Positions 26,031 to 38,695 of a stretch of 64,000 nt of DNA are shown piece by piece. Both the position numbers and the translations under genes were made by a program. The number at the start of each line of letters is the position of its first letter. Position 1 is the first letter of the stretch. Where the stretch lies: NCBI RefSeq assembly GCF_963924675.1, contig NC_089236.1:32883319-32947318 (forward strand), read 5' to 3'. Source of the DNA: Phocoena phocoena. Lineage: Eukaryota; Chordata; Mammalia; Artiodactyla; Phocoenidae. The notes beneath the pieces were generated by a model. It was not told the origin of the DNA. It saw only the letters and a list, made by a program, of their open reading frames with translations, and did not search any database.

Positions 26031-27082
26031 TTGTGATGGCCAAGTATCATCAAGGGACAAAAGCAATTCACATCTCAATGGCAAGATACAGAGCCCATAG
26101 AAAGAACTGGGAAAAGCACAGTACTCAGTGAATTCTACATCTGAACATCAGGCAGCCAAAAAATGAGACATGTTTAAAAATTAAACATCACTTGAGTCTT
26201 TCCTCTAAAAGAAATACCTCAGAATCACTGACTGGTCTAGTAGATAAATGGAGTTAAAGTATAAATAACTTATATTCTTATAAGCTGCCCTTGGGTTAAA
26301 GTATTCAGTGAAAACTACAGTGTGTTTAGTTATTTTTCTCCAATCCAATTCTATTTTATGTTCAGCCAAAAGCATTTTCTACTGTCTTTCTACCGAGCCT
26401 TGCTTCTTCATTAGCTTCCATCTTATATTTTTCATCCAATCCACTTAGTCGCAATTTTTTTTATGACAACAAAGCTCATTTGTTGTTCCATGAAATAAAT
26501 ATAATTGATTCTGTGTGCTGGTCATGTTTCTCAGACATTTAGTTATTACTTCCACCCACATATTTCATGTTTCCCTAGAAAAGTGGCAGCCACATGGATT
26601 CTTAATGCTCCTTTCAGTGTCTACATTTATAATTTGTTACAAGCTAATTTTATCCACAGGGAAACTCACATTAAAGATAGGCCTCTAAGCCACTATTATG
26701 TATCCTGATTTAGGTGGTTAGAGTAAAATCAGTCTCACTTTTCTACAATACAAGTATTATCCCAGTTTATAAGTGACATTAGAAATCAATACCCATCTTA
26801 ATTCACTAACAAGGAGGGGTGTCCTAGAGTGAGTGGACCAAGCAACCACAGTGCTTCTTAACAGTCTGAGTGGCCAAACAGCAAAAGCAGTTTAAAAGTT
26901 ATAAGGTGAGAAATACTTTCAAATTAAACAAACTTATTATAATACTTGTACCTTTAATTATACATACAAAAGCTCTATGATTACAGTTGCCCGCAAACTT
27001 AGGCACTTCATTAGGCAAAGGTATTGTTTTCCATACCACAACATGCTTCAGCAGTACTTCTCAACTTGACAGTTTTACTTAC
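26031..27082. other. Intronic sequence just downstream of the second DIAPH3 exon
   Basis: No recognised repeat or further exon. This is the first kilobase of the following intron; it starts with the GTAAGT donor at 27082-27077. Confidence 0.6.
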
Positions 27083-27187
27083 TGTCTTGGAAGCAGTATT
27101 AATGTACTGCATCACCATTTCTTTTTTGATACTGAAGTCCTTTTCCCGCAATGGTGCCTTTTTATCTTCATTTAAATTCATATCTTC
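27083..27187 (-). CDS. DIAPH3: DIAPH3 internal coding exon (GBD)
   Basis: Seen: on the minus strand TTTTCCAG|GAAGATATG at 27187 and AAGACA|GTAAGT at 27083 bound 105 nt, 35 codons, phase 0 at both ends. The peptide runs EDMNLNEDKKAPLREKDFSI then KKEMVMQYINTASKT with no stop. The donor is a perfect GTAAGT and the acceptor has a good pyrimidine tract. Known: this is the highly conserved GBD segment of diaphanous formins, which together with the following armadillo repeats binds Rho-GTP and the C-terminal DAD autoinhibitory helix. DIAPH3 is favoured over DIAPH2 by EDKKAPLREKDFSIKKEMV (DIAPH2, as I recall it, has EEKKAPLRNKDFTTKREMV). It follows the exon at 47593-47426 after a 20.2 kb intron, and FEKMM|EDMNLN reads across the junction. 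The next exon (armadillo repeat region) is not visible between 1 and 27082, so it lies outside or was too short for me to see. Confidence 0.96.
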
Positions 27188-27514
27188 CTGGAAAACACAA
27201 TTAAAAAGCCTCGTTTTAGAATCTAAGTAGAGCAACAGTTCTACATACACAATGAACAGAAAATCAATAATTTGTGACTAAAGCAGCATTAACTGTTCTG
27301 GAATTATTTACATGTAGCTCTGCCAGGAGAAAAAAGAGAAAGGACCTGGAGATACAGAGAACAGAGTATTCTAGATCATTTTAGCAGGTAAAACACTTAG
27401 CAGAAAAACTTTTTAAATTCACAGCAGGCTAGTAAAATTACATTCACATCACTATAGATAATTAGACAGTTGAAGATTTCTGCCTTCCATAAGCTTATTA
27501 GGATTCACAATTTA

Positions 27515-27625
27515 TATATAATTGTGAAATATATATATTACATATAAAAATATATTTATCTATATAAATTATATATATTATAGTCAATATATAATATTTA
27601 TAATTTATATAAATATATTTTAAAA
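27515..27625. repeat. AT-only palindromic tract
   Basis: About 110 bp of nearly pure A/T built from ATATAA/TTATAT steps with several self-complementary segments. It lies about 330 bp upstream (in gene orientation) of the acceptor of the 27187 exon. Confidence 0.9.
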
Positions 27626-28522
27626 TATAAACATATTTTTACAACAGCTGTACCTGAAGCCATCTTGCACCATTCTGAAAGCGCTCCTCCATATATCATA
27701 AGAATTAAAAGTTAAATAAGCCAATCCCTTTTCAGATTCTGATAAGCTACAAGCACATACCAAATACCTAATACTGATCCTAGCAAAAGGTGAAGCATCC
27801 TACAGCTTTAACTGTCTCTTCTCCACCCCTATCAAAAATATTCATTAATTAATTTATTGCATGTTCTAAATCACATAAAAGTGGCACTCATAAAAAGAAT
27901 TACCACCTAAAAACCTAACATTTCTCAACAGCACCAATCAAAATAAAGGTTTAGGTAAGCTAGATCTTGCTACAGGCCTAATTCTGACTAAAAACTGCAA
28001 GTCAATAATATCCACATAAAGATATGGATTGCGACCAGAATCTATCAGCTCAGTTGACAAAGGAAGGGAGGCTGAGGTAAGACAAAAATGGCTGAAGGAG
28101 AGGGCAGCTCAAATGGATTTCCTCCTGATCTTAGCCTTGGGTCATCTGTGTGCAATGTAGGACATCTTAATGTATATAAACTACATATCCACTCAGAAAC
28201 GTGCCCATAAAAATCAGGACTTTGGATCACCTAGGGAGCCCAGAAAGTTAAATTTCTTCTAAGTTTTATAAGGGTTCTACAATTCAGACACTGTAGTTTA
28301 TGCCTTTAGCTGACTCCGTTTTTGGCTACCAAAACTGTGAAGCAATTAAAAGTCAAAATTCCCTTCATTTCACCTTGATACAAAATTTAAGATCTTAGAA
28401 GTTGTCCCGTTTGATACTCCAATAAAAGGTAGCAATTAGTAATGTCACTCTTGGCTATTCTGGTTAGAAATATCCTATTATGTGAATAATGGTTTAGTTT
28501 GTTTCTTTTTTTTTCTCTAAGC

Positions 28523-28695
28523 CAGTGATTTTCAATACACCTTAACACCACTTAGGAAGCATTCTGGAAATGTCTCGGGGCATCTTGGTTGTCATGGTGA
28601 CTGCGGTGATGCTACCAGCATTTACAGGGGAAAGGTGTACTACACATTCTGCAACACATGAGCTAATCCTACACAATAAGAAACTGCCCTGCATC
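28523..28695 (-). mobile_element. MER20-type hAT (Charlie) element
   Basis: Starts CAGTGATTTTCAATACACC, then GGAAATGTCTCGGGGCATCTTGGTTGTCATGGTGACTGCGGTGATGCTACCAGCATT, the reverse of the MER20 consensus. Fossil, about 170 bp. Confidence 0.8.
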
Positions 28696-28700
28696 CCACA

Positions 28701-30199
28701 GAGAGATACACAGAGAGAACGAGAGAGGGAAAATCATAATTATCTACGCCTAGACTCTAATTCAATGAAATTAGATGTACAACAGAATTAATATGTAAAT
28801 TGTTACATATTTAATACTTTATATATTATGTAACTTAATATACATTGAATTTTCCAAGAATCCAACTACTCTGTAAATTATAGTTACACTGTTTTTGTTT
28901 TAAGCTTTACCATCATTTGTGTTCCATTTCTGAAATTTAGGTATCCCAGGACAATGCTGCTTGTGGTTTCTGAATCAACAGAACAACACACCTATATCAA
29001 CCTACATCGTAGCTGTTGTACTCACAGTGGCATGAAGCAAAGACTCCAGAATGTGACTTTATTGTGCCTTCTTGAGTAGTCGATGGCCAACTGTTTACAA
29101 TGAAATACATACTGTTTTATTATATAGTACAGTAGGCATTATATGTTGATTTTTTTTAAATTATGAGTGGAGATAGTTTATATAATCTATAAAGAATTGA
29201 ACTAAGAAAAAGTAATGAGGAAGTTAAGGAGCAATTGCCATAAAAGGTGTGTGTGAGGGGCACCTAAGAGCACAGAGAACATCTGTTTTAAATTATTCAC
29301 TGTATTTTTTATTTTCTGTCTAATGGCCAAATGTGACCCAGCCTCTTTAACCAGCAAATTAAAATACTTAATAGATATAGAAAACTAAAAAACAGAAAAC
29401 CCATTAGCTGTGGCTGAAATCAAAATAAAATTTTAAGGTGGAGAGTTGTAAGAAAGAAAAGACTACTGCTTTCTTTCTGGAAAGGCATCTTCAAGATAAC
29501 ATGAGCTTATACACAAAAGTTGTATGTTTGGAATTAAGGAAGAAACCCAGAGTTCTCCCAACTTCTTTCCTCTGGCTTACCCCACCTCTCTTGTCTAAAT
29601 ATGACACTCAACTCCATAACGAAAGTTTAATGACAGTGGCTGCTTAAAAATAAGAGGAAACAAAGAAGAAATGATACTACAGAGAAGTTTGGAATCACCT
29701 ACATAATCGCACAAACCTTCCAGGATCACTCAATAGGTATGTAACTTCATCTAACAGATGGTCCTTCTCTTTACATCCAGGAAGAAATGGCACTCGAAAG
29801 AGTAAGAAAAGTTCTGCCCTTTACAAAAGGAAAAAGAGAAATAAGGGAGTGATGGAAAGAAAAAAAATGTATGTATCTATGGAATAGGGTACAGGATTTT
29901 TAGAATGGATTTTGAATCTTTATCAGTGGAGAACAGGGCTAAAAAAGAAGAAAACTCTACAAGACACTGGCACTGAACCTCTGAGGGTCACAGAGTCCTA
30001 GTGAAATGTATTGGAAGCTCCTTCCCAGAAAATGCACATCCATATTTTATGTTATAGTTCCAATTCAAGTTAAGCTGAACATCTTCTAAAGCTATCCAAG
30101 AACCTGGAGGTGGGAGGCAATGCGGGAGCCAAGCATCTCTATTTAATAAGCCCCTGCCTTAAGGCAAAACCTTCAGCATGAGATTTTGAATATCACATA
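28701..30199. other. Intronic, no gene seen
   Basis: No assignable feature; a GAGA-rich patch at 28700-28730 adjoins the MER20. Confidence 0.5.
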
Positions 30200-30320
30200 G
30201 TCTAAACTCCATGTATGTATTACACAACAGAAAATACAGGCTCATAGAAATGAAATGACTCTTCAGAGCTATCTGGTTGTTAGAAGCTTGAGAACTGGAG
30301 CCCAGACACCCAGTCTAGTG
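30200..30320 (+). repeat. MIR fragment
   Basis: ACAGAAAATACAGGCTCATAGAAATGAAATGACTCTTCAGAGCTATCTGGTTGTTAGAAGCTTGAGAACTGGAGCCCAGACACC follows the MIR core and 3' part with scattered changes. Confidence 0.65.
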
Positions 30321-30429
30321 CAGTTTCCAGATAACTGTAAAGGGTCTCTTGTGAGCAAGTCATCAGTTTTCACATTAGTGAGTTCACAGCTGGTTAGTAT
30401 GATCATATCGCATTTCCGTTGTCTTAGGG

Positions 30430-30845
30430 CACGTTCCCTAGAGGCAGACCTGGGACAGGGATGCAGGTGTAGGTGATTAATGAGGGGGATGCTCTCAGGA
30501 AAAGGGGACTGAGACAGGGACATTCGAAAATGTGGCCTCAGCTGGATTCTCGCTTCAGCCTGAAGTGCACAGCAGTAGATAGTACCTGGAGGGAGAGGCC
30601 AGCCTTGACACCACCCAAGTCAGTCAGCCATTAGCTGCAGGACCCCAGTTCCCTGAGGCCAAATCTCTGGATTAAGAGGGCAGATGTGAACCACCAGGAG
30701 CCAACACTCACACCTGGGTACGCCCGTAACCAGCCTGGTGAAGGGGGTCTTGGAGGGGCACCAACAGTGTCCACTTTGAAAATAACTTACTTTATATTAT
30801 AATAAGGCTTCTTTCTTAGCAGAACTGAATAATACAGAAACCCAC
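30430..30845. repeat. Unassigned, probably repeat-derived block
   Basis: A GC-richer 400-bp block (GGGCACGTTCCCTAGAGGCAGACCTGGGACAGGG...CCAACAGTGTCCACTTTGAAAATAA) ending with GAATAATACAGAA. The composition and end look like an old LTR or DNA element. I cannot name it. Confidence 0.35.
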
Positions 30846-31479
30846 ATTTATGGCCTACACAAGCAATATAAACCTCTGTGTGTTAACCAGTTCTTCCATT
30901 CAAACATAGGTCAGGACATGTAGTACACTGTATGGATACAGAATGATACTGTAGCTACAGATTTTATAACAGCCCTGAAAAACAGCTTACTTCAATATAT
31001 ATATCTATATATTGATATATATGTAACTCAATAAATATCTCAATAAATAAAATAATAAACAGGAAATACCTAGAACACATAACTGTACAAGGCCTGAGGA
31101 ATGATTTGAATGAGGCTAATATTTCAGTGGGTATGAGATAAATATCTATTTCTTTAAATGGAAAAACCTTATCAGTTGGCTATTTAACTGAATATAGCTC
31201 ATTTAAAAATATTTTTTGAGTAGTCATCAATCAAAACTTTAGTGTCTGTCAATCTGAAGAGTAATTATTGGTTTTGTTGTGAAAGTTCTATTAATACCTT
31301 AGCAACATACATAATGAATTAACTCACTTATAGCACTACCTTCATATACATGCTTAAACAGTTTTTTGCCTGGGGAAATTGGGAGTTGCAGCATCAAAAA
31401 GTAATTTTCCTCTAGTTAATTACTTTCTAATTAAAAACTATACTTAAATTGAATCACTGTGCTACTTCACTATGTGAGT

Positions 31480-31905
31480 CTGACTGGCACTAGGGGCAGA
31501 TTTCAGAAATACAGGGAGGAAATACTGAAGAAAAAAAATTAAGGGGCATGCTAAAATAAGCAGGATTCTTGGAAAGTGTCAAGGTCATGAGAGATAAGGA
31601 AGTACCACTGATCAGGAGATGAAAGAAACATGGCAAACCAAACATAAGATGTGATGCTGGGCTGTAACCTAGAACAGGAAAAGCACATCAGTGAGAAAAC
31701 TGCTAAAATCTGAATAAAGTCTGTGGTTTGGTAACTACTGTACCAACATTAATTTCTTAGTATTAATAATTGCACTAAAGTTATATAAGATGCTGGCATT
31801 AGAGGACGTTGGGTGAAGGTTATAAAAGAATTCTTTGTACTATTTTTGCAACTCTTCTGTAAGTCTAAGATTATTTCAAAATAAAGTTTTTTAAAAACTA
31901 AATTA
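31480..31905 (+). mobile_element. L1M 3' UTR end
   Basis: TATATAAGATGCTGGCATTAGAGGACGTTGGGTGAAGG, TTTGTACTATTTTTGCAACTCTTCTGTAAGTCTAAGATTATTTCAAAATAAAG matches L1M-type 3' ends, closing with AATAAAG and a short A-rich tail. 5' boundary uncertain. Confidence 0.7.
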
Positions 31906-32334
31906 AAATATTCATAAAACTTCTGCTTTAAAAAAATAATTTGAAAAGAACAAGAAAAATAGAACATCCTACATTCTTTAAAAATACAGTATTTTTTTAA
32001 ACGTCCACTAAATAAATGTTTGTAGTGTATTGGCCACAATAAATACACACAAACTTGATGGAGGGGAGGGAACTAAAGAAACCACTATCAAGACAAATCT
32101 GAGGCTACCGAGAGGAAGAGTTAAGACACAGGTAACAGAAGTCCATTCAAAATCTTTTAAAGGTCAGGCATCCTTCGGAATTTTCCAAAACACAAAGTTC
32201 AAGTTGCTCACATGTCTTCCCATTTTCATTCCAAATCTACTCTCTGAACCATCCTTCTCACTCATTCTCAAAGCAACACTTGCTACACCTTTTCACAAGG
32301 ACCTGGTATTTCTATAATCTTAAATAACGGTTAA

Positions 32335-32490
32335 GTCTGAGCCAGGCACTGTGCTAAAACACTTATAAGCACAATTTATTTAATACTCAGTAATAACCCT
32401 TTGAGGTATGTACTATCCTCTCTTTATTGATGAGAGAACTAAAACTTAGGGAAATCCTGTAAGTTGGCCACAGTCCTGTAGCTTAGATTT
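32335..32490 (+). repeat. MIR SINE
   Basis: TGAGCCAGGCACTGTGCTAAAACACTTATAAGCACAATTTATTTAATACTCAGTAATAACCCTTTGAGGTATGTACTATC...GATGAGAGAACTAAAACTTAGGGAAA is MIR in sense orientation. Confidence 0.85.
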
Positions 32491-32550
32491 GTCTCTCCAT
32501 TCTTATTTCCATATTATTTATCTATCTCCATTATCTAAAATCCCACTTCC

Positions 32551-32775
32551 GGGCTTCCCTGGTGGCGCAGTGGTTGAGAGTCCGCCTGCCGATGCAGGGG
32601 ACACGGGTTCGTGCCCCGGTCCGGGGGGATCCCACATGCTGCAGAGCGGCTGGGCCCGTGAGCCATGGCCGCTGAGCCTGCGCGTCCGGAGCCTGTGCTC
32701 TGCAACGGGAGAGGCCACAACAGTGAGAGGCCCATGTACCGCAAAAAATTAAAATAAAAATAAAATAAAATAAAT
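32551..32775 (+). repeat. CHR SINE (short form) with target duplication
   Basis: Head GGGCTTCCCTGGTGGCGCAG, GGTTCGTGCCCCGGTCCG and an A/T-rich (TAAAA)n tail. Direct repeats AAAATCCCACTTCC (32537-32550) and AAAATCCTACTTCC (32776-32789) differ at one base. Confidence 0.96.
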
Positions 32776-32789
32776 AAAATCCTACTTCC

Positions 32790-35315
32790 TCTGGGTCTAA
32801 TGCCATCTGACATGCTCGGTCGCCAACACCTTGCGTTGACTCCTCTGCCAGTCCATGCCTTCACACCCACAACCAGCAATCTTCATTTCCACTTTCCTCA
32901 GCCTCGGTCTTCATGACCACACCTGAGCCTTTTCATTAGCTAAAAACTGTTCCACCTCTAGTATCATCATAATCCCCAAGATCCTTTTTTCTGACCTCAA
33001 TCTTCTATCTTTTCACTTCTCCCACTCCCAAGCCACCTATTTTTTGACCTCAATAAAACCTCCAGTGTCGTGACCCTCTCCATTTTCTCCCAATTAGTCT
33101 CTTATGGTCCATCACTTCCTACAACATTGATGGAAAATCCTAGTGGTCTCTCCTCACATTCCCTAGAGTACTCATTTCAAACTTGCCATTTCCAGGAGCT
33201 ATGAAACCATTGCTTCTACCTACCATTTTCAGTAAGCAAATTTTAATTTCCTCCATGAAAAGGAAACTATAATTCAATTTCCTGTTTCCTCTATTACCAA
33301 TTTATTTGCACACTAATTTTTCTGTGCCAACTCTTGCCTCTATCCAAAGATAATCCCATTCATTTATGCTCTGGATCCTCTTTCCTTTCACCTCCTAAAA
33401 GGGCACTGCACATCAGTTACCCTATTTTAATCCTGTTTCACTAAATTCTTCTCAGTTGGTTGGGTCTCAGTATATAAACATGTTAATCCTTAATGGATTA
33501 AAAATTAAAAGAAAAAAGCCTCCCCTCAACCCTAGCTCTCCTTTGTATATGCCTTTCTTTTTCCTCCTTCACAGATAATTTTTAAAAGAACTTTTTTCTA
33601 CACTTGCTGTCTCTTTTACATTGCATATACTTTTTAGATATTTGTCAAATGAGATATAACAAAACTTCCCAAATATAATTTGCTAATCCTATTTTGGGAC
33701 AAACATGAAATGCAGGTAATTTTCTGGGAAATGGAGCTGGAGCCAGAGATAACACTCACAGCCCCAGCCTTGAGGAGTAATGGAAACAAAGTCCACCTCC
33801 AGAGGCAGGGTCTCCAGGCAGTGGCACTGGCACAGGTAAAACTGGCCAAGCTAAAATCCATCATGTCTTCAGGGAGCACTAGCAGAACCACACACAACCT
33901 CTGTGACCTGGAACCGTCAGTGTGTGGTTGAGCTGTGCAAAGCAGCACCTGCTTGAGAGGTGAATAACACTGAGATCCTACCAAGACTTCACTCACCAGG
34001 CTGTGTGACTTTGTGTGGTGTTGTGTCCTCTCAGAGGAAAGAAGGTGTACACATTTTTCTAACTTGCACAAGGACACCAGATGGGTAGCTGTGGCCCTGA
34101 CCTGGAAACCAGGTCAATGACACGTAGTCAAGCCAGCAGCTTTTAAGATGCTCCAGAGGATTTTTCCTATGTGTCAGATGGGATCAGAAGTTCCCACAAA
34201 CCAGGAAAATCCAAGTTTTCTACTATCTTTAGACACCTTGACTCCATCCTAGGCTGATAAAATACCAATAGAAAATAAATACCTTCTACTTCTTCTCTGG
34301 CAAAACTGAGAGAGAAAAAAAGATGTAATCTTAATACTCATGCACATACATGCAACTAGTGAGCACCAAGGTGTAATCAAGCAGAGAATGGCAGAGAGTG
34401 GACATTTTTTCAACTGAATTACAAACATAAGACTCACTATTTTCATTCATGGATGTGGATTTTACAAGACAGCATGTTCATTAAATTTACATACATCAAG
34501 CTGAGTGGGATAGTTAATTCCACGGAGAGTCAGACTAAATTTAAAATGATTGACTTATTTGGAGAATTAAGTGAATATACAAGCAGCAAATTGAAGATGG
34601 TCAGGTGTGAGGAAATTTACCCAAAGAGGGAAAACACTACAGACAGGCAGAAGCACGACTAGAGTTATAAAACGGATCCTGGAAAAACAGTACAATAATG
34701 GATCAAAACATTCATAAGGATCAATAAGCATAATATTAAAAGGTAAAAATTGGAAGCACAGCAATATCAAAACCAAACACTCTTATTGTCAACAGCTATC
34801 ATCTCATTTCAGTAGTGTTCAATGCTTTGTTTCATGGGTTAAAGCCAAAATAATTGTTCTTGGTAGCAGTTTTGCTAATGTTTTTTTTCACTACAGCCAC
34901 AAATTGGTTATACATTTTAAGAGGTCCACAATGATCCCCTAATTACTTCTCCTGGGACCTCAGAGCTCAACATCCTACAAGAGCAATTTTACCCATACTT
35001 CTTCTAAAAGTATAATTCTGTCCTTCACCACACTGTAATTCATCTTCCATATCACACAATGTCAAAAGGTCTTGCTGATGTGTATCCCTACTGAGGAATG
35101 TTCTTACTACCATGAGTGGTTTAGTGCCAAATAAAAACATCAAAGATTTCATGATCTCATTCCAGTTAATTATATACTCCCAAATAGTGCACATTAACTG
35201 AATCTCATGTAGTTCTGCAATTTAATATATTGTATTCTTAGATTAGGCTTAAGTAAAATTAGAAAACCTGTAAAAGATAAATACAACCAAAACCCTGGAA
35301 CTTGGAATTAACTTT
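32790..35315. other. Intronic; possible decayed LINE, no gene
   Basis: 32930-33450 is pyrimidine-rich on the plus strand with CTCC/CTTCC runs reminiscent of L2, too decayed to assign. A 147-codon minus ORF at 33634-34077 has no known motif. Confidence 0.45.
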
Positions 35316-35326
35316 ATCACTACTTT

Positions 35327-35736
35327 TTTTAAAATAAATTTATTTATTTTTTTTGTTTGTTTTATTTACTTTTGGCTGCGTTGGGTCTTCATTGCTGCGT
35401 GTGGGCTTTCTCTAGTTGCAGGGAGTGGGGGCTACTCTTCCTTGCAGTGCGCGGGCTTCTCATGGTGGTGGCTTCTCTTGTTGCAGAGCATGGGCTCTAT
35501 GTGCGCAGGCTTCAGCAGTTGTGGCACACGGGCTCAGTAGTTGCGGTTCGCGGGCTCTAGAGCACAGGCTCAGTAGTTGTGACGCACGGGCTTAGTTGCT
35601 CCGTGGCATGTGGGATCTTCCCGGACCAGGGCTCAAACCCATGTCCCCTGCATCGGCAGGCGGACTCTCAACCACTGCGCCACCAGGGAAGCCCTGGCAG
35701 GCGGATTCTTAACCACTGAGCCACCAGGGAAGCCCT
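35327..35736 (-). repeat. Long-form CHR SINE, antisense, with duplicated head
   Basis: Minus strand gives the long CHR form: head, then GCACAACTACTGAGCC-type internal segments, TGCAACTAGAGAAAGCCC and AACGCAGCCAAAAGTAAATAAA tail. The head segment GGGCTTCCCTGGTGG...CCGCCTGCC is present twice (35701-35736 and again from 35694 downward). Flanks ATCACTACTTT and ATTACTACTTT look like the target duplication. Confidence 0.92.
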
Positions 35737-35747
35737 ATTACTACTTT

Positions 35748-37879
35748 ATATTGAAGATGCCCATAAATATGCTAAAGCTATAAAACAGCTTATCTTTCTT
35801 TGCCCATCATTTTTTACTGCGTTCTTATATTAACCTTTATATAATCGTTTCATTTCCTTTACACAACTTTGATTATAAAGAGGTCAGATTTTTTGGTTTC
35901 ACCAATAGTGGGGTTGGATTCACTGTTCTATCCACAATGTCCTTATTCAATCCCAATTAAAATTAACAGGAAATCAGATAGCTAGCTCATTAACAGGACA
36001 GCAGCCATAAAATAGCATTTACCCAGAGACTGACAACAAACTCATAAACGTTGTTATTCGACCGAATATTCTAACTGGAGCTTATAGAAAGAGTGCAAAC
36101 TATTTCAATTTGAAACCAAATTACAATTTAACCTAATGCCGGTATCAGGGAATAAACAGAGAAGAAACTTAAATATAACTTCTTTTCTCACATGCTATAA
36201 ATTTTAGCAGAATAGACAAGAAATGAGATCAATATGCAGCATGCTGCACAACTCTACTTTGGAATATAATCTGGCTGAAACTGTTCAAGCTTATGCATAA
36301 GCACCTACAATCACAGGCAACTGTTACGTAATTCAGCAGAAAAGAACACTGCTACTTATAAAAAGGGTTTCATTCACTTATTTGCTTTTCAACTTTTCTA
36401 AACAAATGGCCATTCCTTCATAAATTACATAAAGGATAAAATGGTTATTTCACAAAGCACAAAGGCTGACTTTTCTAGAGAAGAAAATAAGAATCAAAAA
36501 AAGCCTTCATCGTTTGGAAAGGCTGTACCTGCACACTTCCTAATTAGTGAAAGAGCAAGCTTAAACATTAACATAACCTTTATCCTTTTAAAACTCTCCT
36601 TTCTAATCATTTGACTGGTTCCACGAACTCCCACCAGGCAAAATCTAAGGCTCCTAAATCATTTATTTTCTCATTTATCTGGATCTAGAAGAAACAACGA
36701 GGCACTGACATTATCCCCCTGACAAACACAACCCATGAATCAAGTTGACAATAGCCTTACACTTCTACCCTCTCTTCCTCCTCCTCCATTTGGATTATTA
36801 TTTGGATTGCTTTTAAACAATCTTTCCCTGAATTTTTCAATTTCTACCTGAAGGAGAGGGAGATGGGTGACAACTAATAGATCAGAACAAAGCATTACCA
36901 TAGAACCTCTCTCGTTTTATCTGGTCAACCCAAAATATACTTTTATAGTTTATAAGAAATAAAAAACACCAATGATACGGAAAAGTAGATTTGTAAAAAA
37001 TGCTAATACTTGAAATAAGCGAACTGCTAGTAGGAATCTATAGCAGTCAATTAGCCCTTAAAGAACTAACACAAACGAGTTTTCCTTGGTGTTTCATTCA
37101 GACTCCTGGTGACCCTTAAGACATCACTTACACATCCAACACAATAGGTGTTCATTTGTCTGACTGAAGAAATAGCTATGCATAAACCTTTAACACCAAC
37201 AATGAAAGCAGAAAAAAAGATTTAAAAAGAAAAATTATCTTTAGCGTGTACTCAAAGAGTGGCAATGTGGAATAAAGATAGCAGTAAGAACCCTCCTCCC
37301 ACCAACTGTACCAAAAAGAATCAAATTCAATTTTATCAGTTCACTTGAGCTCTTCTTTCTTCCTCTGGACCTTAGTTTCAGATATCTGAGTTGACTACAA
37401 AGCAAAGAACACAAAGACATCTCAGTATTTAACTCTATGTGTACTAATTTATATCTTTTCTTGCTTAGAGATGGTATTCACCAAAGCAGAAGAAACAGAC
37501 TAACTCATTCAACAATACATGAAGTATGCACTGTGAAGACACGAAGGGAACAAAGATGAATAAAGTTAAATGTTCATAGTCCAATAAAATAGAGTTCTTA
37601 TGAAAAGATTAGAAAACTGATCTAATGACATAAAAAATAAAAGAAAACAGAAATGTATCATACATAGTCACTCATTTAATCAGTAATGGAGGATATACTC
37701 AGTTTAAAGGATAAAAATTAGCAGAACTACACGTCAACCTCATTGGAAGGCGAGTCTAGTGGAGGGCTAGCCAACTTAATTCAAATAACTGAAATGTAAA
37801 ATGAAAAAAAGGCGTGTACCAAATACTTCAGGAACAGGAAAAAAAAAAATTAACTCGGGGGTTTCCTAAGGAAAAAGAA
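35748..37879. other. Intronic, no gene seen
   Basis: AT-rich; nothing assignable. Confidence 0.5.
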
Positions 37880-38695
37880 AGGAATAAGAATAGGAAAAGA
37901 TATAAAAATTAGTCACAGATATTCTGATTACATACATAGAAAACTATGAGGAACCCTACAAAGAATAAAAACTGAGAATTCAATAAGATTACTGAATACC
38001 AAAAGCAACACACAAATTAATAATCTTAGTAAAAATGTTAATTTTTTTAAAATACTAGTTACATTTTAGAAATAAACCAAGGAATAAAGCTCATAAAAGA
38101 TGTACACGACCTCTAGGGAGAAAATTATAAACTTTACAGTTCAGGAACAGAGAAAATCGAAATAAATAAATAGATATAAGATATCCAATGTTCACAGAAA
38201 AATTTAATATCACAAAGGCATTTATCCTGTCTAAATCAATAAATTTATTGCTATTCCAGTCAAGATCCCAACAGGGTTTATAATAAAACTTAATTAATTG
38301 ATTGTAAAATTAATATAAAATCACAAAGGGGCCAAGAAGAGCCAGGACAATTTTGAAGAAGGGAAGGGGGTCTTAGATATGAAGGCTTATTATACAGTTA
38401 TATTAATTAAGACAATGGATATAAATGCAGAGCTAGACAAACAGACCAATGGACAAAATCAAACCTCAGAAACAAACCTACATATGAGCAATACCTTGAT
38501 GTATAACAGTGGTGATATTACAAATGATGGACAAGAATAGCTATTCAATAAATTCTGCTAGAAAAACTAGTTATCCATGTAGGAAAAGTATTGGATCCAA
38601 TCTCTCACATCAGACACTAAGATATCATAATTCTAACAATTTTAGGAATGTAGAAGAACAGATCTATAATGTCAGGATAGAGAAGGATTTCTTAA
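37880..38695 (+). mobile_element. Old L1M, part 1 (ORF2 remnant)
   Basis: ACCTCTAGGGAGAAAATTATAAACTT, ATTGCTATTCCAGTCAAGATCCCAACAGG, CAAAGGGGCCAAGAAGAGCCAGGACAATTTTG and GAGCTAGACAAACAGACCAATGGA follow the L1 ORF2 C-terminal region in order. Continues at 39736 after the LTR block. Frames are broken. Confidence 0.85.

Larger units (their letters stand above)
1..27082 (-). other. DIAPH3: DIAPH3 following intron, partial
   Basis: Sequence downstream of the GTAAGT donor at 27082. I looked on the minus strand for the next expected DIAPH3 coding segment and saw no match, so this is at least 27 kb of intron. Inference from gene structure; an alignment of the whole DIAPH3 protein would settle it. 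Confidence 0.75.

Noticed and set aside
30255..30523. Overlapping 73- and 84-codon frames on both strands
   Set aside because: They lie over a MIR remnant and an unassigned repeat-like block; no homology recognised and no splice context.
33634..34077. 147-codon open frame on the minus strand
   Set aside because: No recognisable domain or conserved motif, no splice signals around it, and it is paralleled by an 83-codon frame on the other strand. Open by chance in a GC-richer patch.
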